Source: Sambucus nigra (taxonomy: Eukaryota; Streptophyta; Magnoliopsida; Dipsacales; Adoxaceae). Taken from it: a stretch of DNA of 64,000 nt. The stretch is from contig OX422213.1 in NCBI GenBank assembly GCA_949130495.1, positions 538,145,467-538,209,466 on the forward strand. Direction: 5' to 3'. Shown here piece after piece: positions 57,000 through 64,000 of the stretch (positions are counted from its first letter, which is position 1; every line of letters begins with the position of its first letter). A program made the translations under genes and the position numbers. A model generated the notes under the pieces. The model was given only the letters and a program-made list of their open reading frames with translations, was not told where the DNA came from and ran no database searches.

Positions 57000-58560
57000 T
57001 CCAGGTTTCCACTGTTGTTGGGTTCTCCTTTTGCTTTGTTAGTTGAGTTTGGTCGGGGAGTTCTTCGCCAGTGAATTCGGCTATGAAATCAGCGAGGATC
57101 TGACCCTTGATAGAGGTCCTTGGTTGAAACTGGATGTCGAACCGGCCGAGCTAACTGACCACTTAGACAATCTGCCCGATAAATCCGCTTTCCTTAGGAC
57201 CGCCTTAAGGGGGTGCGATGTAAGGACGATGATAGTATGAGCTTCGAAATGATGCTTCAGTTTCCTCGAGGCTATTACCAGTGCAAATGCAAGCTTCTCC
57301 AATGGCAGGTACCTTTGCTCGACATCTAATAAGGTCTTGCTCGCGTAGTAAACGGGGTGTTAGAATCCTGCGACCTCGCATATTAACGCCGAGCTGACAG
57401 TGTGATTGGATACCGAGAGGTACAGGTACAAAGAATCCATTTGATGTGGTATGACAAGCAGCGGTGGAGAGCTTAAGTAGGACTTGAGCTCGTCCAAAGC
57501 TCGCGAGCAGTCCGAGCTCCATTCTATTATTTTACTCCCTTTTAGAAGATGGAAAAAAGTCTTGCACTTCTCGAAGGATTTGGAAATGAAGCGATTTAAG
57601 GCAGCGAGCATTCCAGTGAGCTTCTGCACGTCCCGGACTGTTCGAGGGGGTTGTACCCTGTTGATTGCATCGATTTGGTCCGGATTAGCTTCTATGCCTC
57701 TCTTACTGACCAAGTATCCAAGAAATTTTTCTGACTGGACACCGAAGGAACACTTGCTCGCATTAAGCTTCATTCGGTACTTCCTGAGGATTTCGAAGGT
57801 CTTTGACAGGTCTGAGAGGTGATTTTCCTTCTTCTTGCTCTTAACGAGCATGTCATCGATGTAGACCTCAATTGTGTCTCCCATTTGACCCTTGAATATT
57901 TTTGTGACCAGCCGCTGATAGGTTGCCCCCGCATTCTTGAGCCCAAATGGCATGACCTTGTAGCAATACAACCCAACCGTCGTGATGAACACCATTTTGT
58001 CCTGGTCTGGGGCATACAAGGGGATCTGGTGATATCCTGAGTATGCATCCAGGAAACTCATTCGCTCGTGAGCTGCAGTGGCATCTACTAGCTGGTCTAT
58101 CTTTGGGAGGGGGAAACTATCCTTAGGGCATGCTTTGTTGAGGTCAGTGAAGTCGATGCAAACTCTCCACTTCCCATTGTTCTTCGGAACTACTACTGGG
58201 TTGGACAGCCACTTGAGGAATTGTACTTCCCGTATGGATCCTGCATCCAGCAGTTTTTCGACCTCTTTTTCGACCGCTTTAGCCTTCTCGGGTGCAGTTC
58301 TTCGTGCCTTCAGCATGACTGGCTTGAATGTGGGGTCGACGTGCAGCTGATGACAGACCATATCAGGATCAATGCCAGGCAGCTCGTATGGTTCCCATGC
58401 AAAAACATCTACGTTGTGTCTCAGTAAGGTCATCAACTCCTTCTGTTCTTGATCAGTGAGAGATGCTCCAATCAAGAAGACTCTGCTACTGTCACCAACT
58501 TCGGCTATAACTTCTACCAGGTGCTCGATGACACTCTCGGAGGGGAGGAGCCTGGTCTCA
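57000..58560 (-). pseudogene. Tat reverse transcriptase and RNase H
   Basis: An open segment (58475-57360) reads GIDPDMVCHQLHVDP, KWRVCIDFTDLNKACPKDSF, MSFLDAYSGYHQIPLY and VYIDDMLVKSK (catalytic YIDD at about 57860). RNase H begins with YLYLSVSNHTVSSALICE. After a stop at 57360 it continues HPVYYASKTLLDVEQRYLP and LEKLAFALVIASRKLKHHF (57330-57240). Confidence 0.88.
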
Positions 58561-58646
58561 TCTACTCCTGGTCTTCCATACTTTAGTTGCTATTTAGAAG
58601 GTATCACACCATTTTTAACTTTCTCACTGGGTTGACCGGCTTTCTT

Positions 58647-59747
58647 CTATGGCTTTGGTCGGATGGCTGCTATGAAGCACTTCCTCGCCATCGCTTGGTC
58701 GCCGTTGATCTCCATTACTCCTCGCTCGGTTACATACTTGAGCTTCTGGTGGTAGGTCGAGGAGACCGCCTTCATTGCATGAAGCCATCCTCTGCCGAGG
58801 ATGGCCTGGTACGGTGATTCGATGTCAACTACCAAAAACTCAATCATCTTGGAGACGTTCCCAACACGAACTGGCTGCACTATCTTGCCTAGGGGCATGG
58901 TCATTTTCCCAGCGAAGCCGACCAAAGGAACATTAGCTTCCTTTAGGTCGGCGACGCTCAACTTTAATTTCCTGAACAGGTCGAGGTACATTACTTCGAA
59001 TGAGCTTCCTTGATCGACGAGCAGCTTGTCGATGTCAAAGTTGGCTATCCTGAGTGTAATGACCAGGGCATCATGATGTGGGGTCCTTACTCCCATCAAA
59101 TCTTCATCCGTGAAAATAATATGCTTGTTATAGTTGACGTCCTCTGCTCGTCGACGCTTTCCTGACTGTGACTTTGCTGGATCGACTTGAAAAGCCTGTA
59201 TTACCGCTGTAAGTTTTTTCATATCCATTCGAGCTGAGTTCCCTTATATCTTCTTGACGTCAGATACTCCGTGAATTACGGCGAACTCGTGTCCAGCATC
59301 ATCCTCCAGCACATTGTAGGGTCTCATCTCTCTGTTGGCAGTCACTTTCTCTGCCCTTTTTTTTACAAAGTCATTCAAATGCTCGGACTGGGCCAACTCT
59401 TCGAGGTGAGACTTAAGAGCTTTGCAATGCTCGGTCTTGTGCCCTCCCTCTTTGTGAAAAGCGAATCTTAACGCATTGTTCCTCTTTGAGGGATCTCCCC
59501 CCATCTTCCTGGGCCACTTGATGAATGGCTCATCCTTGATCTTCGCGAGAACCTTATAAATTGATTCTTTGAAAACGGTGTTGACCGCCTGAAATGCTTT
59601 CGACGCGTCCTGGTTCCCTCCGTTCTTGGAGCCATTTTTGCCTTCGTTCTTTCCTCCTTTCCTCTGGTTCTCAGTTTTCTCACCTACCTTGGTGGTGAGC
59701 TTAGCTCGACCGTTTTCTCCTGTATTAGAGCGGGTGACATCTTCCAC
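58647..59747 (-). pseudogene. Tat gag C-terminus and protease
   Basis: Two open segments in the same frame region, 59747-59244 and 59228-58647. The first carries CKALKSHLEELAQSEHLNDF with a short Cys/His cluster FHKEGGHKTEHC, a knuckle-like motif. The second carries protease with FDIDKLLVDQGSSFEVMYLD (DQGSS is common in this lineage) and FLVVDIESPYQAILGRGWLH. A stop at 58647 separates it from RT. Confidence 0.85.
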
Positions 59748-59753
59748 CTTTGC

Positions 59754-60884
59754 TTATTTCTCGATTCGGGCCATTAGGTTGTCAATAGTCATAGCTTCCT
59801 TCTTCGTCAGGGATTGGTAGAGGAGGGAAGAACTAGGGAGCCCAATTTTGAAGGAGGCCACTGCCACTTCCTCCGCGCAGTCCTCGATCTCATTGAATAA
59901 CTCCCAGTACCTGAAGGCGTATTCTCGGTGGGTCTCCTGAGGCGTTTTCTTCATTATTAGTAGAGCATCCATCCTTTTGGGATGGGAGCTACTAGTGATG
60001 AATTGGGCTATAAAAAGTTTGGCTATGGATTTGAAATTCTTGATCGACCGGTGGGGGAGCCTTTCGAACCACTTCTGTGCTACATCATGAAGGCTCGAGG
60101 GGAAAATACGACACATCAGGGCATCTCGGTGACTCCAGAGGGTCATGGCCTGTCGATATTGCCTGACGTGATCGATGGGATCAGTCTTTTCGTCGTAAAT
60201 CTTGAACCTTGGAATGGTAAATTTCTTGGGAGCTTCCTCCTCTTCGATTTCTCTTGTGAAAGGTGACTTCATCTGGGTTTTGAGAGCTCGCCTCGCGAGC
60301 TCTCTAGTTGATCTTGTTCCGTGGTGAGCGGGATGCTGGTCCATCTCCCTGCGGACCATGTTTCGTATGTGCTCGTCGCTGCGAGCAGGGCTCTGGTGGC
60401 GGCGAGCTCTTCGCAGCTGTTCGTGGAGGTCTTCGTCTGGAGCAGGGCTCTGGTAGCGGAGAGCTCTTCGCAGCTGTTCGTGGAGGTCGTCGTCTGAATC
60501 GCCTCCTTCATCCCTTTGAGATTCTCGCCTAGGGCTCCTTCCTTGGCTGCTAGACTTGCTCGCCTGAGGGCTAGGAGTGCGATATGTGCGTCTCCTATTA
60601 TCAGGACGAAGCTCCCTCTCTAGTCTTTCCAGTCTTCTTTTCAAGCGAGCATTCTCAGCCTCGTATCTGCGAGAAGACTCATTCTGCTCGTGGAGCCTTG
60701 CCTCGTACGCATCAATCAACCTGGATATCTGTGTGGACCTCGCTGGTCCCTGACTTTCTTCTGGGGCTGGTCTTTCCAGGTAAGCTCTCTGATCTGAACG
60801 TCAGACTTCAGACCTAATCCTGCGAGGAGCAGGTGGCTCTTGAATATCTCCTGCTTGGGGAGCATTGCTGGTGTAACCAGACAT
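59754..60884 (-). pseudogene. Tat gag
   Basis: ATG at 60884 (MSGYTSNAPQAGDIQEPPAP) follows the PBS by about 47 bp. A TGA at 60801-60803 sits where CGA (Arg) fits. The frame then runs to 59754 with a coiled coil (YEAENARLKRRLERLERELR), a duplicated 19-residue block with DLHEQLRRA, and the gag core TIPRFKIYDEKTDPIDHVRQ to WFERLPHRSIKNF. A stop at 59754 separates it from the next segment. Confidence 0.88.
60385..60498 (-). repeat. In-frame 57-bp tandem duplication in Tat gag
   Basis: Two units, 60385-60441 and 60442-60498, encode two copies of a 19-residue block containing DLHEQLRRA and RxQSPA. They keep frame and differ at few positions. Confidence 0.8.
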
Positions 60885-60930
60885 CTTAAACTCCTTTCTT
60901 GACGTGGGCTCTTCTCAGGGAAAGATGAAC

Positions 60931-60950
60931 GTTCCCACATACGGCGCCAA
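60931..60950 (-). other. Primer-binding site of the younger Tat element
   Basis: Minus strand TTGGCGCCGTATGTGGGAAC begins one base after the 5' LTR end (CTACA). TGGCGCCGT is a common PBS start in Tat/Athila-type elements. I do not assign the tRNA with certainty. Confidence 0.8.
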
Positions 60951-60951
60951 T

Positions 60952-61360
60952 TGTAGATGCAATTATTATGCAACACAAATAAATATGAGAGAAAGATTAT
61001 CAAGAAAAGAACAAGGAATACAAGATGCCAATCACACAACAAAGGATATACGTGGTTCAGCCAAGATGTGCCTACGTCCACGGTGGTGCAGTCGATATTA
61101 TTTCTATATACTCCGGAGAGTGATTACAGAGAATACAACTTGTGTCCTTTTACCCCGAACCTAGGGTTTAATATATACATGTACATGTAGATGAGGGGAG
61201 GTGATGGGTTCCTCCATATTTTCCATTTCCCCTATAACTTCCCTTCATGGGATTGTGGGGGGAGACCGGATCAATTATGAAAGATAAGGGGCCTGGACTT
61301 TGGGCCGCCAGGGCTGGGCTACTCGTCCAGGCCCATAGTTCTAATTTTCGGGTACCCACA
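60952..61360 (-). repeat. 5' LTR of the younger Tat element
   Basis: Partner of 50634-51041, TGTAGATGCAATTATTATGC to TTCGGGTACCCACA on the plus strand. About 20 substitutions over 408 bp by hand count, plus one short indel. Confidence 0.9.
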
Positions 61361-61417
61361 CTTTGTATTTGATAAAATGCATCAATGACATTTGTTTTTA
61401 TTTGTTACAATTGACAG

Positions 61418-62120
61418 TAAAAGAAAACCTCCAAAGGAAACTGATGTTAATATAAAGCATTTAAAACTTATTTGGAGCTTGCACCAATCTGTTGCTGAGG
61501 AGCATATTAGACCTGCTTCTTACTTGTTGCGATATAAAAGCTATACTTTATCTTTCACTGTTCGTCCTCGTCCAGTGGTGGTTGGTCTTGACCAAATACC
61601 AGCCTCTGAGACTAGTGTGGAAGGTTTTTCTTCTGAATCGAATATTCCTATCACCGATCTGATGAAGAAGAGAAGAGCTCCTGCCTTTTTTGACAAGTCT
61701 GCCTTTGCCATTGTGAAGGCAAAGAAGAGTAAACTAGATGTCCCAGAAGAAGGGACAAAGATTATAGATGTACCCCCTCCCACTGCCGCCAAGGAAGCTG
61801 GTAAGAAGCCCTCTGCGGATCCGAGTAAGACTGTTGCTATATTTCCTTGGAGACATGTTGTTGTCATTTCACCAATAAAGACAACATCCTTAGTTGAAAA
61901 TGTTCCTGCTTCTCTGAGGAGATTAAAAATAAATTCTTCTGAGAAACCTGCTAAACCTATCTCTCAACCTTCAAATATTGAAGGTAGTGTTCTAACTATT
62001 ATTGCTCCGAGCTCTTCTGTGAGCTTGGTGAGATCTTGGACTGTTCCAGAGTCCCAAGGTGTTGAAGACACCTTTTCTCGCGAGAAACTTACTACCCTGG
62101 TTGCTCAACACATTTCCTCA
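61418..62120 (+). pseudogene. Older antisense cassette, exon 2: charged linker
   Basis: Follows the acceptor ACAATTGACAG (61417). The coding frame reads SKRKPPKETDVNIKHLKLIW, then RPASYLLRYKSYTLSFTVRP, which aligns with RSAAFLLEYKNVGSSFIARP of the younger copy. A Lys/Ser/Pro-rich stretch follows to LTTLVAQHISS at donor GTAAGT (62121), phase 0. The junction with exon 1 is off by one base, so this copy has an indel or a different splice site. Confidence 0.6.
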
Positions 62121-62197
62121 GTAAGTATTTTTAGCTTGACCACTTTATTTTTTAATACTATGTTCATGTATTGACTTAAAGTTATTTCTTTTTTTAG

Positions 62198-62971
62198 CTG
62201 GTGACGTGTTTCAACAGCATTCTGAAGAAGGATGAAGCTATTAGGGCTTCAAGCTCCTCGGGTGGAGTAGAGGAAGCTTTTGTTGGGCTGACCCAATCTT
62301 TAAAAGATTCCCATCAAAAGTACGAGGAAGATAAAGATGCTTGGGATAAGCAATTGAAGTCTGTTGAAGCAGACAGAGATCAAGCTGTGAATGCCTCGAA
62401 GGAATTGGAGAAGAAGTTGAAGGAGTTTGAACAGAGCAACATGGAACTTGATGTTAAGCTTAAGTCTGCTGAAGAGAAAGTTATTAAACTTCAAGATGTT
62501 GAGCGACAGAAAACGGAGGTGGAAGAAAAGTTGAAGTTCGTCGAGGAGCTCCTTAGGGAAAGGATCTCCTCGGAGAAGATAAAAAGGAAAACTCTAGTTA
62601 AAAAATCCTTCAGTGCTGGTTGGGATAAAGGCTGGAATAAGGGTTTAGCTATCATGTCTTCTCAAATGGAGTATGCAGGGGTTAAATATTTTAGGGATGG
62701 ATGGGTAGCAGCCTTGAAGGAGCTGAAGGTTGTTGAGAATTCTGAGTTATTCCAGCAGCACACTCATGGCCCTCCTCCCTCTCCTGAAGAAGAAGAAGAA
62801 GATGATGAAGCATGATAAGTGGAGATCAGGCCCTACTGTTTCTGTTGTTTAGCCTTTTGAGCAACTCCAACCAGCCAGCACTTCTGCCGAGCAGCTACCC
62901 TTGCTTTTCGAGCAACCAACCCCTTCCTCCAAACCTTCTGAGGAAGTCGTAGAAAATAAGGAGAAGGTGTA
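62198..62971 (+). pseudogene. Older antisense cassette, terminal exon 3a: coiled coil
   Basis: Starts after TTTTTTTAG (62197) in phase 0: LVTCFNSILKKDEAIRASSS, EEAFVGLTQSLKDSHQKYEE, a long Lys/Glu heptad stretch (62330-62580), then SFSAGWDKGWNKG and YFRDGWVAALKELKV. A TGA at 62813 is followed in frame by a Pro/Glu tail to TAA near 62971. GAATAAAAATT at about 63040 could be the poly(A) signal. Confidence 0.6.
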
Positions 62972-63139
62972 AAGTTGTTCGGGTTTTTATTTTGTTGTTT
63001 TATTGAATGTAACTTTGAACTATGTATCTCCTCTTATGATGAATAAAAATTTAAACTTTAGTTGTTCGTCTTGAATTTCTCTTTTACTCGCTCTGTGTGT
63101 ACCATTATTGATCCTTTTTTTATTTCTTCTCTTTGCTAG

Positions 63140-63984
63140 TTTATGGCCAGGATGGAGCTCTTATCAGCTCATGATACAGATTTGATGAAGAAATGTAATG
63201 ACTATTTTAAAGTTGTTCATGCAGATCTTAATGAGGCCCAAATAATTGACATCCTCGGAATAGGTGCTTATGACCGAGCAGTTGAAGCTTACCAATACTT
63301 GAAGTGCTTGTTCGATCGTGCTATTGCCAATAATGTAGCCTACTACAAAATGATTGAAGATCTTAAAGGAACGATCTAGGAGCTCCAACAATAATATAAA
63401 GAATCCACTGCCCTTTTGCATCAAGGATACGAGAAAAAATATCAACAATTGAGTGCTGATAAAGGGTATGACAAATTCATCTCTGCTCATGAGAAGAAGG
63501 AGAGTGTTCTAAAACTTAAAATTGAAGAGCATAGACAGATCGCCAAGTTGCTGGAGAAGGAGAACATTGCTTTGCAAGAGGAAATAAAATAACTCAAATC
63601 TGCTGCATCTTCCTCGGGAGCCATGGTCCCTGTAAATGATGATGGTTTTTCAATTTGGAAGTAAAAAATGCTAACTTAAGGTATGAGTTAGAGACTTTGA
63701 AGTGAGCTGGACCATCCACATCTACCCGTGGCAGAGCAAGATCTTCTCGTGGACGAGCAAGGGCTGGTCAGGTCACCATTGAAGAAGCGATAACTCAATC
63801 AACTTTAGAGAACCAAGCCGTCCAGTTGATGGCGAAGAACCAAGCCTTGGAAGAAATGTCTAAGAAGATTCTGAACTTTATCGAGCAACTCTCTAATCAG
63901 AATTATATTCTCAAAAGTAAAGAAATTCTGGTAAAGAGACTCCACGAGCAACTGGAGAGGTTAACTTATCAGTTTCACAAACAA
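63140..63984 (+). pseudogene. Older antisense cassette, terminal exon 3b (runs to window end)
   Basis: Starts after CTCTTTGCTAG (63139) in phase 0 with FMARMELLSAHDTDL, open to TAG 63377, then YQQLSADKGYDKFISAHEKK and IAKLLEKENIALQEEIK. Near 63725 SRGRARAGQVTIEEAITQ echoes STRGRNREAEEQRD of the younger 3b exon. Stops and frameshifts are many. Confidence 0.5.
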
Positions 63985-64000
63985 CCCAGAGAATTTTGGA

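Larger units (their letters stand above)
50634..61360 (-). mobile_element. Younger Tat-lineage Ty3/gypsy retrotransposon with antisense cassette
   Basis: 10,727 bp bounded by a perfect CTTTG duplication (50629-50633 and 61361-61365). LTRs are 408 and 409 bp with about 20 differences by hand count. In minus-strand order it has PBS, gag, protease, RT, RNase H, a second (archaeal-type) RNase H and integrase. The second RNase H is the mark of the Tat lineage. Between the integrase end (55280) and the 3' LTR lies a 4.2-kb region with a spliced gene on the opposite strand. Stops and frameshifts break gag-pol. Confidence 0.9.
49186..64000 (-). mobile_element. Older Tat-lineage gypsy element (partial, runs past window end)
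   Basis: Inferred from its left LTR (49186-49666), followed inward by GAAGCCCCTAA (a polypurine tract when read on the minus strand), and from an antisense gene cassette homologous to that of the younger Tat element. Its gag-pol would lie to the right of the window. The 10.7-kb younger element (50634-61360) is inserted in it. Orientation follows from the cassette and the LTR/PPT order. Confidence 0.6.

Noticed and set aside
1..64000. tRNA, rRNA, CRISPR or organelle/bacterial segments
   Set aside because: I looked for tRNA-like motifs, short regular direct repeats with spacers and dense operon-like coding; none was found.

Overview
This window is from a flowering-plant nuclear genome, probably a eudicot. 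It is AT-rich and intron-bearing, and it is filled with nested plant transposable elements: MULE, CACTA, hAT, Helitron, L1-type LINE, Ty1/copia, Ty3/gypsy Tekay and Tat, and small non-autonomous elements. I recognise one intact host gene, the urease accessory protein gene UREF (21804-22535, minus strand). No tRNA, rRNA, CRISPR or bacterial-type operon was seen.

Layout. 1-4026: a decayed MULE (minus strand) with FAR1-type DNA-binding, MULE transposase, SWIM, AT-hook and OTU-like segments and a small first exon; arrays of a ~20-bp near-palindrome lie beyond its 3' end and in its intron. 4030-5793 and 19866-21158: two direct copies of a dispersed repeat, one carrying a small hAT-like insertion. 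6393-7723 and 18660-19065: a CACTA transposase pseudogene split by a 10.9-kb Tekay-type gypsy element (7724-18659, ~3.04-kb LTRs, target duplication GAGCA). 21804-22535: UREF. 22876-24279, 27473-27935 and 39716-39948: hAT transposase fragments. 28040-39395: an L1-type LINE interrupted by (a) a 3.57-kb LTR element whose two LTRs face opposite ways, (b) a 254-bp MULE-type MITE with a 9-bp target duplication, and (c) a gag-only LTR element that itself carries an 0.8-kb inverted-repeat element. 41049-41909: a non-autonomous Helitron. 42217-44170: two copies of a MITE family and an AT-rich low-complexity block. 45001-47570: a truncated copia element, followed by an ~80-bp tandem repeat. 49186 to the window end: an old Tat-lineage gypsy element (minus strand) with a younger complete Tat element (50634-61360, target duplication CTTTG) inserted in it.

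The most interesting part is the plus-strand cassette carried antisense to gag-pol by both Tat elements. In each, exon 1 encodes a domain resembling the plant 'putative gypsy type transposon' family, exon 2 a charged linker, and then two downstream exons encode coiled-coil proteins. Both downstream exons begin right after an acceptor AG in phase 0 and carry their own stop, so they look like alternative last exons. The younger element landed in the first intron of the older element's copy of this gene.

Almost all transposon genes here are broken. Many stops are consistent with C-to-T or G-to-A changes, as expected for old methylated repeats. Domain names come from reading translated sequence against remembered family motifs; no database search was run.
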